NCBI RefSeq assembly: GCF_000380645.1
Contig: NZ_AQXZ01000017.1
Location: 310,001-374,000, forward strand
Direction: 5' to 3'
Source of the DNA: Smaragdicoccus niigatensis DSM 44881 = NBRC 103563
Lineage (GTDB): Bacteria > Actinomycetota > Actinomycetes > Mycobacteriales > Mycobacteriaceae
Length of the DNA: 64,000 nt
Positions 44,752 through 52,745 of the stretch are shown in pieces. The notes under the pieces were generated by a model, which was given only the letters and a program-made list of their open reading frames with translations, was not told the origin of the DNA and ran no database searches. The position numbers and the translations under genes were made by a program. The first letter of the stretch is position 1. Each line of letters opens with the position of its first letter.

Positions 44752-45480
44752 ATGAGCACTGTCGAAATCGGATGCTCCGGCTGGATGTACGAGCAGTGGC
44801 GCGGCAGCGTCTACCCGTGGACGCTGCCGAAGTCGCGCTGGCTCGAGGCATACGCGGAACGGTTCGAGACGGTCGAAGTGAACAGCACGTTCTATCGCCT
44901 GCCGCCGCGTACCGCGGTCGAACAATGGGCGTCGCGGGTTCCGCCGTCGTTCTGCTTCTCGTTCAAGCTCGGTCAGTTCGGGTCACATCGCATGAAGCTC
45001 CGCGATCCCGCGGGGTGGCTCCCCAACCATCTGGATCGGGTGAGCGCAGCGGGTGCTCGAATGGGGCCGACGCTCGTTCAGCTTCCTGCTCGGTGGCGAC
45101 CCAACCCGCATCGGCTGGACGAATTCCTTGCCGTGGCATCGCCGTCCGTGCGCTGGGCGATCGAGTTCCGAAATCCGGAATGGTTGCAGGAATCGATCTA
45201 CGAGGTGCTGCGGCGCCACGGTGCCGCCCTGTGTATCCACGATCTGATCGCGGATCATCCGCGGGTGCTGACCACCGACTGGACGTACGTCCGATTTCAC
45301 GGCCCCAATGCGACGAAGACGCCGTATCACGGAAGCTACGGCCGGGAGCGGTTGCAGGAGTGGGCTACCTGGCTCGGCGATCTTCGCGAACAAGGTTGTG
45401 ACGTCTACGCCTACTTCAACAACGACGCCGACGCCGCAGCAGTCGGGGATGCGGCCGTGTTGAGAAAGCTCGTCGGTTAG
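44752..45480 (+). CDS. DUF72 family protein
   Basis: A 242-residue protein of the DUF72/YecE TIM-barrel family: VEIGCSGWMYEQWRGSVYP is the family opening, followed by VEVNSTFYRLP, FKLGQFGSH, VQLPARWRPN, WAIEFRNPEW and VYAYFNNDADAAAV. A metal-binding or hydrolase role has been proposed for the fold but no activity is established. It follows the HD-LuxR gene closely and may share its transcript. Its stop shares TTAG with the convergent hydrolase gene. Confidence 0.88.
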   Translation: MSTVEIGCSGWMYEQWRGSVYPWTLPKSRWLEAYAERFETVEVNSTFYRLPPRTAVEQWASRVPPSFCFSFKLGQFGSHRMKLRDPAGWLPNHLDRVSAAGARMGPTLVQLPARWRPNPHRLDEFLAVASPSVRWAIEFRNPEWLQESIYEVLRRHGAALCIHDLIADHPRVLTTDWTYVRFHGPNATKTPYHGSYGRERLQEWATWLGDLREQGCDVYAYFNNDADAAAVGDAAVLRKLVG

Positions 45481-46517
45481 GTCGCGCTGCGCTCGCCGGC
45501 AACCATGGCGTCGAGCACGGCCATCCGGCTCGTGTGGCTTCCACTGATTGACGACGGAGCAAACCCTCTCGTCAGGTTCTGGCGCCAGCGTTGCTGGTCG
45601 TATTCGGATGGGTTCGTGGTCTCGAGGAACTCATCGACGACGCGGACGAATCGGGCCGGGTCGTCGCGGAAGGGGAAGTGTCCCGAGTCTTCGAACATGT
45701 CGAGCCGGGAACCGGGGATCGCCGCATGGGCGAAGCGCGCGTGCTTGGACGGAATGATTCGATCGTTCCGTCCCCAGATGATCTGCACCGGAACGCCCTG
45801 CAGCAGATATGAGCGGTCGAGGAAAGTGATGGCTTGGCCGCGCCAGTCGGCCGCGGCGCGGAGGACTCGCTGAAAGGCCTGCTGGCCGCCGGATTCGGCC
45901 TGGTCGGCGAGCACCCGCAGGACATCGACCGCGTCGTGGAGAATCGTGGCGGTGGTGAAGCCGGTCGTTTCATAGAAGGTTTTGAGCTGCATTCGCAGGC
46001 CGTCCAGGAACGGGCCGACACCGGGCAGTTGGAGTGCGACCAGCGCTGAACCCAACACGGGTGCGCTCGCGAAGCGCAGCAGCGGATGGACTTCCGGGCC
46101 GGCGCCCGCCGGACACACCAGAATGAGCCGTTCCACCACCTCCGGGAATTGGTAGGCGAGCTGGGCAGCGACGCCTCCGCCGAGGGAGTGTCCGATCACG
46201 GTCACCCGTTCGTACCCGAGAACCGACAGCAGATCCCGCATGCCATTGGCATAGCCGCCGACGGAGTAGTCCGCCCGCGGCTTGTCGGATGCGCCGTGGC
46301 CGAGCAGATCGGGTGCGATGACCGTGTATTTGGTGGCCAGCCTCGGGATGACATCGAGCCACGTCTCGGAGTTGTCGCCGATGCCGTGAATCAGCAGCAG
46401 GGGAGGGCCGTCACCACAGACTCGGACCGCGCGTCGATACCCGTGGATGCGACGGAATGTCAGTTGCGATTCAGTGCGTGAAACGCTGCGCAGCAGCGGC
46501 TTACCCGGGCGAGACAT
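45477..46517 (-). CDS. Alpha/beta hydrolase
   Basis: A 346-residue alpha/beta hydrolase. The oxyanion block LLLIHGIGDNSETWLDVIP, the nucleophile elbow GHSLGGGVAAQLA (Ser), the acid in IIWGRNDRIIPSKH and the His in EDSGHFPFRDDP form a complete triad. There is a ~25-residue N-terminal extension and a ~40-residue C-terminal extension. Actinobacteria carry many such hydrolases acting on esters or C-C bonds; the substrate cannot be inferred. It is preceded by the GtrA gene on the same strand. Confidence 0.9.
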   Translation of the reverse strand: MSRPGKPLLRSVSRTESQLTFRRIHGYRRAVRVCGDGPPLLLIHGIGDNSETWLDVIPRLATKYTVIAPDLLGHGASDKPRADYSVGGYANGMRDLLSVLGYERVTVIGHSLGGGVAAQLAYQFPEVVERLILVCPAGAGPEVHPLLRFASAPVLGSALVALQLPGVGPFLDGLRMQLKTFYETTGFTTATILHDAVDVLRVLADQAESGGQQAFQRVLRAAADWRGQAITFLDRSYLLQGVPVQIIWGRNDRIIPSKHARFAHAAIPGSRLDMFEDSGHFPFRDDPARFVRVVDEFLETTNPSEYDQQRWRQNLTRGFAPSSISGSHTSRMAVLDAMVAGERSAT

Positions 46518-46554
46518 CGCGCAACCCCCTTCGTCGGAGTGGTTGCGTTCGACG

Positions 46555-46989
46555 CTATGCCGCGGGTGTTGTCACCGGATGTACTGGCGTTCCAGCTGCG
46601 TTAACTTGCTGGCGTTCGCGGAAGACGGAGAAACGCATCGCGCAGTAAAGGAACGCGCCTTCCATCATGGCGGCCGCCAGACGCGCGATCTGGAATTCCA
46701 CCCCGAGGTAGACCAGCAAACTGACCACACCCAGCACGAACACGACGTAATTGATTCCGACCGCGACCGCGAACTTTCCGGCCTGCTGACCGAAGTGTCC
46801 GTGGACATGGAAGTTGAACGTGCGGTTGAGCACGAAATTCAGAATCAGAGCAGTGCCGTACCCAGCACTCGCCGCGACCGGTACCGGCCAATGCAGGGAA
46901 TTGTGCGCCACCGTGAGAATCAACATGTCGACGCAGAATGTGAAAAATCCGATGAGCGCGTAGCCGATCATGGTCCGGTCGATACGCAC
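46555..46989 (-). CDS. GtrA-like membrane protein
   Basis: A 144-residue protein with four transmembrane helices (MIGYALIGFFTFCVDMLILT; VPVAASAGYGTALILNFVLN; AVAVGINYVVFVLGVVSLLV; a fourth near IARLAAAMMEGAFLY) and the GtrA motif LNFVLNRTFNFH. GtrA proteins are thought to flip prenyl-linked sugars for cell-wall polysaccharide. I took GTG 46989; ATG 46971 is an alternative. It is divergent from recO. A lipid-linked sugar role fits with uppS two genes away. Confidence 0.85.
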   Translation of the reverse strand: MRIDRTMIGYALIGFFTFCVDMLILTVAHNSLHWPVPVAASAGYGTALILNFVLNRTFNFHVHGHFGQQAGKFAVAVGINYVVFVLGVVSLLVYLGVEFQIARLAAAMMEGAFLYCAMRFSVFRERQQVNAAGTPVHPVTTPAA

Positions 46990-47080
46990 GTGCTCCAGTT
47001 TTGCACAGGTAGATGGACACGCGCTTGCCAGCGGTCGATGGTTGTCCGAATCTGTCGGTGGTGCGTGGAACACTGGGAGA

Positions 47081-47875
47081 ATGCGGCTTTACCGGGACCG
47101 GGCAGTGGTGCTTCGGCAGCACAAGCTTGGCGAAGCCGATCGCATCGTCACCATGCTCACTCGCGAGCATGGTCTGGTCCGCGCGGTCGCCAAGGGAATT
47201 CGCCGCACGCGCAGCAAGTTCGGCGCCCGCCTGGAACCGTTCGCGTACGTCGACATTCAGCTCTATCCGGGCCGCAATCTCGACACCGTGACCCAGGTAC
47301 AGACGATCGACGCCTTCGCTGGCGACATCGTCAACGACTACGGTCGCTACACCGCAGCGTGCGCAATTCTCGAGACCACGGAACGCCTGTCGGGGGAGGA
47401 GAAGGCGCCGGCCCTCGCGTTGCACCAACTCACCGTCGGCGCCTTGCGTGCGATCGCCACTCAAGCCCATGCCGTTGGATTGGTCGTCGATGCCTTCCTG
47501 CTGCGTGCCATGAGTATTTCCGGTTGGGCCCCCGCGCTCGACGACTGCGCCCGCTGTGCCGCTCCCGGACCGCATCGTGCCTTCCACGTCGCCGCTGGTG
47601 GGGCAGTGTGCGTGCACTGTCGTCCGGCAGGTGCAGCCGTGCCGTCAACGGGTGTGCTGGATCTGATGGACGCGTTGATGCGGGGGGACTGGGCCTTCGC
47701 CGAGGAGACGCCGGAGATGTTGCGTAAGCAAGCAACTGGCCTCACCGCGGCTCATCTGCAGTGGCATCTCGAACGTCAATTGCGGACACTGCCGCTCATC
47801 GAACGGACGGCGCCGCACAAGGCCTCGCAAACCGTGGGGTCGGTTTCTGAGTCGATGGTGGTCAGTGCAGGATAG
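47081..47875 (+). CDS. recO: DNA repair protein RecO
   Basis: A 264-residue protein: N-terminal OB-fold ([40 protein letters not shown]), central helical domain and a zinc motif formed by CARCAAPG and CVHCRP. RecO loads RecA on SSB-coated DNA with RecR. ATG 47081 follows GGGAGA; the frame continues upstream without homology. It is followed directly by uppS, as in mycobacteria. Confidence 0.96.
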   Translation: MRLYRDRAVVLRQHKLGEADRIVTMLTREHGLVRAVAKGIRRTRSKFGARLEPFAYVDIQLYPGRNLDTVTQVQTIDAFAGDIVNDYGRYTAACAILETTERLSGEEKAPALALHQLTVGALRAIATQAHAVGLVVDAFLLRAMSISGWAPALDDCARCAAPGPHRAFHVAAGGAVCVHCRPAGAAVPSTGVLDLMDALMRGDWAFAEETPEMLRKQATGLTAAHLQWHLERQLRTLPLIERTAPHKASQTVGSVSESMVVSAG

Positions 47876-47879
47876 ACGG

Positions 47880-48659
47880 GTGCCACGTTCAGCCCAGCGC
47901 ATCGTTCGACCGCCGTTCCCGCACGAAAGTGGAGCGACCCCGCCGGAGATCCCCGCCGAGTTGGTTCCGCGGCACGTTGCGCTTGTCATGGACGGCAACG
48001 GCCGGTGGGCTCAGGACCGTGGCCTTCCTCGCACCGCCGGCCACGAAAAGGGTGAGGCGGTCCTCCTCGACACCGTGTGCGGTTGCATCGACATCGGGGT
48101 GAAGTGGCTGTCGGCGTACGCGTTTTCGACCGAGAACTGGCGTCGCAGCGCCGACGAAGTGCGATTCCTCATGGGCTTCAACCGCGACGTGATTCGTCGT
48201 CGCCGCGATGAGATGCACGAAATGGGTGTCCGGGTCCGGTGGGCCGGTCGCCGCCCGCGGCTGTGGCGCAGCGTCATCAAGGAGCTCGAAATCGCCGAGG
48301 AAATGACCAAGGACAACACGGTCATGAATCTGACGATGTGTGTCAACTACGGCGGCCGCGCGGAGATCACAGACGCGACGCGGGAAATCGCACGATTGGC
48401 CGCGGCTGGGCAACTCGACCCGAACAAGATCGACGAGTCGACCATTGCGCGTTTCCTCGACGAGCCGGACATGCCGGACGTCGACCTGTTCCTTCGTCCG
48501 TCGGGTGAATTCCGGAGTTCGAACTTCCTGCTGTGGCAATCGGCCTATGCGGAGTTCGTGTACCAGGACAAACTGTTCCCCGACTTCGATCGCCGGGACC
48601 TGTGGGCTGCGTGCCTCGAGTACGCCAAGCGCGATCGCCGGTTCGGCGGGGTCAAGTAG
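47880..48659 (+). CDS. uppS: Isoprenyl (undecaprenyl/decaprenyl) diphosphate synthase, cis-type
   Basis: A ~259-residue cis-prenyltransferase. [20 protein letters not shown] carries the catalytic Asp, AFSTENWRR the conserved Asn/Trp, and [18 protein letters not shown] with [14 protein letters not shown] the IPP-binding Arg/Ser/Glu region. In mycobacteria the homologue next to recO (Rv2361c) makes decaprenyl diphosphate, carrier for peptidoglycan and arabinogalactan. In the RPSGE motif Glu is kept. Start GTG 47880 (AGGA upstream) is preferred; GTG 47865 inside recO is possible. A strong palindrome follows the stop. Confidence 0.95.
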   Translation: MPRSAQRIVRPPFPHESGATPPEIPAELVPRHVALVMDGNGRWAQDRGLPRTAGHEKGEAVLLDTVCGCIDIGVKWLSAYAFSTENWRRSADEVRFLMGFNRDVIRRRRDEMHEMGVRVRWAGRRPRLWRSVIKELEIAEEMTKDNTVMNLTMCVNYGGRAEITDATREIARLAAAGQLDPNKIDESTIARFLDEPDMPDVDLFLRPSGEFRSSNFLLWQSAYAEFVYQDKLFPDFDRRDLWAACLEYAKRDRRFGGVK

Positions 48660-48690
48660 GCACTTCGCGGACGTTAGTCTCTCGAAAGTT

Positions 48691-48722
48691 GGCTTGTACA
48701 AAACTAGGTTTTTGTACAAGCC
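48691..48722. terminator. Bidirectional terminator-type palindrome (GGCTTGTACAAAA)
   Basis: GGCTTGTACAAAA (48691-48703) pairs perfectly with 48710-48722 around CTAGGT, between the convergent uppS and zur genes. It has A4 and T5 tracts inside the stem. The TTGTACAA cores are unusually AT-rich for this genome, so an operator role is also possible. Confidence 0.65.
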
Positions 48723-48771
48723 GCCCGGCGCGAGACATTGGGTCGCGCAGATACGTGGCGAGCCGGCCGAC

Positions 48772-49182
48772 CTAGCTGCACTTCGCGCACAGCCCGAAGA
48801 TCTCGAGCGTGTGGCTGACGTCGGAGAAGCCATGATCGTCGGCAATCTGGCGTGACCACCGCTCGACGGTCGGGCCCTCGACCTCCACGGTGTATCCGCA
48901 GTTGCGGCACACGAGGTGGTGATGGTGGCCTGACGAGCACCGGCGGTAGACCGATTCACCACTGTCCGTGCGCAAGGTGTCGACGGTCCCGGCTTCGGCC
49001 AGGCTCTGGAGTGTGCGATACACCGTGGTCAGGCCGATGGGGTTTCCGCGCTTGCGCAGCTCCTCGTGAAGGTCCTGTGCGGAACGGAACTCGTCGATGT
49101 CGTCGAGCAGGGACGAGATCGCACTGCGCTGCTTGGTGCTGCGCACGCCGATGGCGGCGGACTCGTTGCTGGTGTCGGACAC
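48772..49182 (-). CDS. zur: Fur-family zinc uptake regulator (Zur/FurB)
   Basis: A 136-residue Fur-family repressor: winged helix with the recognition segment GLTTVYRTLQSLAEAGTVDT, the metal-binding HHHHLVCRNCGYTVEVEG, and a second zinc pair CAKC at the extreme C-terminus. The position after recO-uppS matches mycobacterial furB/zur, which represses zinc uptake and ribosomal-protein paralogue genes. In mycobacteria the ArsR-type smtB precedes it; here smtB is absent. GTG start at 49182. A Fur role cannot be ruled out from sequence alone, but zur is likely. Confidence 0.9.
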   Translation of the reverse strand: MSDTSNESAAIGVRSTKQRSAISSLLDDIDEFRSAQDLHEELRKRGNPIGLTTVYRTLQSLAEAGTVDTLRTDSGESVYRRCSSGHHHHLVCRNCGYTVEVEGPTVERWSRQIADDHGFSDVSHTLEIFGLCAKCS

Positions 49183-49404
49183 AGATCAAGCATACGAAAA
49201 CCCGCACGTACCTCGCGTTCAGGGCTCGTTCAGCTGCCGTCCAGCTATGGCGATAGTCACAGGATTGATCAACTGTGACCTGTAACTCTTTCTGAATTAT
49301 TTTGGCCGGCAATGTAATTCAAAATTCGACTCGCAGGGCTGAATTTTGTGCCCGTCAAATCGACTACATCCCGCCAAAAATGCGGACCGTATCGTAACTC
49401 AAGG

Positions 49405-49424
49405 TTTGCGACGAAATGCGCAAA
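49405..49424. promoter_or_regulatory. TTTGCG-N8-CGCAAA inverted repeat in an AT-rich leader
   Basis: The 280-base gap between zur and the gene at 49463 is AT-rich for this genome and holds no gene. It contains TTTGCG (49405-49410) and CGCAAA (49419-49424), 40-60 bases before the start codon, and a CAAAATTC/GAATTTTG pair nearer 49320-49350. These could be an operator and an RNA hairpin. Confidence 0.35.
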
Positions 49425-49462
49425 TCGGGGGAAATGTTGTTGTGTTTTTTGGAGGGGCACCC

Positions 49463-50092
49463 ATGGCGAACGAGCGTCTCGGTGAAGGGAACCGCATCGC
49501 GCGGAAAATCGCAGCGATTGGCGCGCTGCCGATGGCAGTTGCCGTTGTGGCGGCGGGCGTAGGAGTAGCGGATACCGTACAGCCGGCTGCCGACCCGGCG
49601 CCGACGGACAGCGCCCAGGCTCAATCTCAGGTGACCGAGCCGACGACCGACACCAAGATCGGCGCGGGCGTCTCGGCCGGTAGTGAGAACACCGTCGTGC
49701 TCGCGGCGTCGTCCACCCCGCTCGGACCCGCACCGCTGACCGCCGAGCAGCAGCAGTTCGTCGACAACGGCCAGGCGGCCGGTACGACGGTCGGCGCCAC
49801 TGGTGGCGCTGCCGCCGCCGGCGCGCCCGCCGCGGCTGCAGGTGCCGTCGCGGGTGGCGCCATCGGCACGGCAGTTGCCGGTCCGGTGGGCACCATCCCG
49901 GGTGCGGTCATCGGTGGCGTCGCCGCCGGTGCGATCGCCGGATACATCGGCGCTTCGGTTGGCTCAGAGGTCGGCGGAAACGTCGGCGCGAAGGTGGCCG
50001 AAGACCAGGTGCGCAGTGAGAACGGCGATACCCCGTCCGACAGCGGTTCGTTCGGCGACGCGGTCGCCGGGATCCCGCTGCTGGCGCCGTAG
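49463..50092 (+). CDS. Glycine-zipper membrane/secreted protein
   Basis: A 209-residue protein from ATG 49463 (GGAGGGG upstream). It has a signal-type N-terminus (IAAIGALPMAVAVVAAGVGV, then ADT), a Ser/Thr/Pro/Gln linker, and a long Gly/Ala zipper (GGAAAAGAPAAAAGAVAGGA; GAVIGGVAAGAIAGYIGASV; GSEVGGNVGAKVAEDQ) that should insert into membrane or self-associate. Such zippers occur in outer or cell-envelope proteins and pore formers. Its stop overlaps the next GTG start (TAGTG). The family is not recognised. It begins a three-gene unit with NTF2-like and ParA-like proteins. Confidence 0.75.
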   Translation: MANERLGEGNRIARKIAAIGALPMAVAVVAAGVGVADTVQPAADPAPTDSAQAQSQVTEPTTDTKIGAGVSAGSENTVVLAASSTPLGPAPLTAEQQQFVDNGQAAGTTVGATGGAAAAGAPAAAAGAVAGGAIGTAVAGPVGTIPGAVIGGVAAGAIAGYIGASVGSEVGGNVGAKVAEDQVRSENGDTPSDSGSFGDAVAGIPLLAP

Positions 50093-50808
50093 TGGCCGGC
50101 GAGCAGAACCGCGACTACGCAGGACCGTGGTTCCCGCCCGTCGCGGCACCGCCAGTTCCAGCCCCGCCGCCGGTCGAGGCGCCGGTTGAGGCGGAGATCC
50201 GCGCTCCCGCGTGGCTCGTCAACGAGCCGGAACCGGAGCCGAAGCCCGAGCCGGTCGTCGCCGCGACCCCGCGGAAGACTCGTCGGCGCTGGCTGATGCC
50301 CGGCGCGGCATCGATGGTCGTGGCCATGGCTCTGGTCGGCATCGGCGCGGCCTATGCGTTGTCCCGTGGATCGGATTCGACCACTCACACCCTGGCCGAA
50401 CCGTCCCTGCAGAGCGTCAACGAGCTCACGCCGTCGGACTGGTGCCCGGAGATCAACGAACCGAAGCACATTATGGGTTCGGGCAAGGGCGATCTGCGGA
50501 CCGGGACCGGGCTGATCCTGTGGTGGGAACACGCCTACTACGTCGAGCGGGATCCGGACGCGCTGCACTCGGCGTTCGCCCCGGGAGCGCCGGTGGCATC
50601 GCTCGAAACCATGCGTCGTGCTGTCGACGCGGTGCCGGTCGGGACGAAGTATTGCGTCGAAATCGTGGTGGAAGCGCCACAACGATTCCGGGTTCATATA
50701 GACGCGCTCTCACCGGACGGAAAAGCCGTAACGTGGGGCCAAATCATGATCGTCACTGACGTCGAAGGCCGCCCCATGATCAGCGCTGTCCGTCCGATTG
50801 ATGAGTAG
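50092..50808 (+). CDS. Single-span membrane protein with NTF2-like extracellular domain
   Basis: A 238-residue protein from GTG 50092. The cytoplasmic N-terminus is Pro/Glu-rich (VAAPPVPAPPPVEAPVEA), then a basic stop (RKTRRRWLMP), one transmembrane helix (GAASMVVAMALVGIGAAYAL) and an outside domain. That domain (LILWWEHAYYVERDPDALHS, VGTKYCVEIVVEAPQRFRVH, DALSPDGKAVTWGQIMIVTD) resembles the NTF2-like cone fold found in actinobacterial secreted proteins. It overlaps the next gene by 8 bases. It may bind a ligand or partner at the cell surface; no catalytic residues are obvious. Confidence 0.75.
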   Translation: MAGEQNRDYAGPWFPPVAAPPVPAPPPVEAPVEAEIRAPAWLVNEPEPEPKPEPVVAATPRKTRRRWLMPGAASMVVAMALVGIGAAYALSRGSDSTTHTLAEPSLQSVNELTPSDWCPEINEPKHIMGSGKGDLRTGTGLILWWEHAYYVERDPDALHSAFAPGAPVASLETMRRAVDAVPVGTKYCVEIVVEAPQRFRVHIDALSPDGKAVTWGQIMIVTDVEGRPMISAVRPIDE

Positions 50809-51637
50809 TTCGGACACCTCCGACGCTCAGCCCGAGTGGATGCGGGAATCGGGCTTGCCGCCGGTGACGGCGGTGCCCGATCCGCGAAACGCTGCTATCC
50901 GCATCTCCACGGGTGCTCCGCTCCCGCCGCCAGTTCTGGTTCTCGGCGGGAGCGGCGGCTCGGGTTCGACCACGACGGCGGCCGGGCTCGGTTCCGTTCT
51001 TGCTTCCGACGGCCACGCTGCTGTCCTCGTCGATGCCACGCCTGCGGGTGGCGACGCGGCACTGCGAACCAGTGACGAATCGCGGGGACTCGCCAGCGTG
51101 CAGACGTGGTTGGCGTCGGGGGAGCCGTACCTGCCGGAATCGATCGATCAGGCATGTGGGAAGTCGAAGTCGGGGATGCGGGTTCTCGGTCGTGGCGACG
51201 AACCGTTCCCCGGTCGCGAGACGATGGTCTCGGTGCATCGGCACCTCACCGCCGCGGGGCACGTCCCCGTTTATGACGCCGGTGCGCCGGCACAATCTCG
51301 TCTCATCCGGCCACTGCTGTACGACCCCCGCGTGCCGGTCGTCATGACGGTTTCGGCCCGCGCGGATGCCGCGAACCGACTGCTTCCGGTACTGCAATGG
51401 CTCGATCGCGAATTCGGCGAGTTCGTCGTGCGCGACTGTGCGATTGCCGTGACCGCACAGGCTCCTGACGCGGCGGATATTGCATCTCACCTGCGGAAAC
51501 ACCTCGATGGATGGGTGCGAACGGTCGTCGCGGTCCCGTATGACCCGCATCTCGCGTCCGGCTCGCTCATCACCTGGAAGGAACTGCGCGCCGAGACGCG
51601 ATCGGCGTACGCGGACCTCCTCGCTGCGCTCCGCTAG
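50801..51637 (+). CDS. ParA/MinD-like protein with degenerate nucleotide-binding loop
   Basis: A 278-residue protein with the layout of a ParA/MinD P-loop fold: loop LVLGGSGGSGSTTTAAGLGS, then VLVDATPAGGDAAL, VPVYDAGAP (Walker B-like) and VVMTVSARADAANRLLPVLQ. Both lysines of the usual KGGxGKTT loop are replaced (SGGSGSTT), so ATP hydrolysis is doubtful. Similar proteins appear beside type VII or other envelope secretion genes in actinobacteria, but no ESX genes are in view. ATG 50801 overlaps the upstream stop. It completes a unit with the Gly-zipper and NTF2-like genes. Confidence 0.7.
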   Translation: MSSSDTSDAQPEWMRESGLPPVTAVPDPRNAAIRISTGAPLPPPVLVLGGSGGSGSTTTAAGLGSVLASDGHAAVLVDATPAGGDAALRTSDESRGLASVQTWLASGEPYLPESIDQACGKSKSGMRVLGRGDEPFPGRETMVSVHRHLTAAGHVPVYDAGAPAQSRLIRPLLYDPRVPVVMTVSARADAANRLLPVLQWLDREFGEFVVRDCAIAVTAQAPDAADIASHLRKHLDGWVRTVVAVPYDPHLASGSLITWKELRAETRSAYADLLAALR

Positions 51638-51639
51638 GT

Positions 51640-51671
51640 ATTACCTCTGAGGTAATTGCCCGATTTACCTC
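51640..51671. promoter_or_regulatory. ATTACCTC/GAGGTAAT palindrome plus a third half-site
   Basis: ATTACCTC-T-GAGGTAAT (51640-51656) is a perfect 8+1+8 inverted repeat, and TTACCTC occurs again at 51665-51671, 24 bases from the first copy. The sites lie directly upstream of the membrane protein/XRE regulator unit (start 51691), so they are candidate operators for that regulator. Their spacing to the start leaves room for a leaderless or short-leader mRNA. Confidence 0.55.
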
Positions 51672-51690
51672 TCGGACGGATCGTTGAGGC

Positions 51691-51966
51691 ATGTCCGAAA
51701 CCGAAGTTCCTCGTTGGCTGCATCTCGTTGTGTGCGCGGACCGGGACGGCTCGTCCTGGTACGTCGGTTGCGGGTTCTTCTTCGCGCCGATCCTCGCGCT
51801 GGTCTCGCCCTGGCCCACGGTCACCACCGTGCTGTGGGTGATGGTGAGTCTGTTCGGTTTGTGGCTCGGTTTGCTCGGGATCGCGATGGCCACCGGATTC
51901 GCCCTCGTGATGCGATCGAACGGTCAGATCTCCGACGAATATTGGGCGAAGGCCCTCAAGCTGTGA
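51691..51966 (+). CDS. Small two-helix membrane protein coupled to an XRE regulator
   Basis: A 91-residue protein with a short polar N-terminus, two transmembrane helices (WYVGCGFFFAPILALVSPWP and VLWVMVSLFGLWLGLLGIAM) and a short polar tail. It overlaps or abuts the regulator gene downstream, which implies co-regulation. I do not recognise the family. The TTACCTC sites sit just before it. Confidence 0.65.
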   Translation: MSETEVPRWLHLVVCADRDGSSWYVGCGFFFAPILALVSPWPTVTTVLWVMVSLFGLWLGLLGIAMATGFALVMRSNGQISDEYWAKALKL

Positions 51967-51968
51967 CC

Positions 51969-52703
51969 ATGACTGCCGGACCCCTCCTTCGCCAGTGGCG
52001 GGAGCGTCGCCGTATGAGCCAGCTCGAACTCGCTACGAGCGCAGGCGTTTCGGTTCGGCACGTCAGCTTCGTCGAGACGGGTCGGTCCCAGCCCTCGCGC
52101 GCTCTTCTGCTCAAACTCGGTGAGCACTTGGACATACCGCTCCGTGAGCGGAACTCGCTGCTGCTCGCCGGTGGATTCGCGCCCGTGTTCCACGAAAGCG
52201 AGCTGCCCGTGTCGGTCATTTCGGATGCGATCCGGAAGATTCTCGACGCCCAATTGCCGTACCCCGCGATCGTGGTCGATCGGCACTGGAACATGGTCGA
52301 CGCGAATGCAGCCGTGGCGGCGTTCACTGTCGGATGCGCGGGCTTCCTACTGGAACCGCCCGTGAACGTGCTGCGCCTGAGCCTGCATCCCGAGGGCTTC
52401 GCGCCGCGGATCGCGAACCTCGGGCAGTGGCGGGCGCACGTTCTCGAACGACTGGCTCGGCAGGTCGCCGCCAGCGGAGACGCCGAGCTTGCGGCGCTGG
52501 AAACCGAGCTCAGCGAATATCCCGGCAGCTCGGACGAGGTGCCTGACACCAATCCGTTGGTCGTGCCGCTCGTCCTCAAGGACGGGGCGTCCTTCTTCAC
52601 CACAACCACCGTTTTCGGCACCCCGCTCGACATCACACTCGCCGAACTCGCGATCGAGTCGTTCTTCCCCGCCGATGAAGAGACCGCGGCCCGGTACCGA
52701 TAG
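51969..52703 (+). CDS. XRE-family regulator with MmyB-like ligand domain
   Basis: A 244-residue transcription factor: N-terminal helix-turn-helix (LLRQWRERRRMSQLELATSA; GVSVRHVSFVETGRSQPSRA) and a C-terminal PAS-like MmyB domain (AIVVDRHWNMVDANAAVAAF; NVLRLSLHPEGFAPRIANLG; the final FGTPLDITLAELAIESFFP). MmyB-type regulators bind small ligands, in some cases fatty acids, and often control a neighbouring gene. ATG 51969 is used; GTG 51963, overlapping the previous stop (GTGA), is an alternative. Confidence 0.92.
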   Translation: MTAGPLLRQWRERRRMSQLELATSAGVSVRHVSFVETGRSQPSRALLLKLGEHLDIPLRERNSLLLAGGFAPVFHESELPVSVISDAIRKILDAQLPYPAIVVDRHWNMVDANAAVAAFTVGCAGFLLEPPVNVLRLSLHPEGFAPRIANLGQWRAHVLERLARQVAASGDAELAALETELSEYPGSSDEVPDTNPLVVPLVLKDGASFFTTTTVFGTPLDITLAELAIESFFPADEETAARYR

Positions 52704-52745
52704 GCTTGCTCGGGTTCCGAGTTTGAAGAGCAGGAGAGTTTCGTC

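Noticed and set aside
48660-49462. smtB next to zur
   Set aside because: Looked for because mycobacteria have smtB-zur; no ArsR-type frame is present on either strand.
52704-52745. T-box or other riboswitch before glyS
   Set aside because: Only 42 bases separate glyS from the upstream gene, with no T-box bulge sequence.
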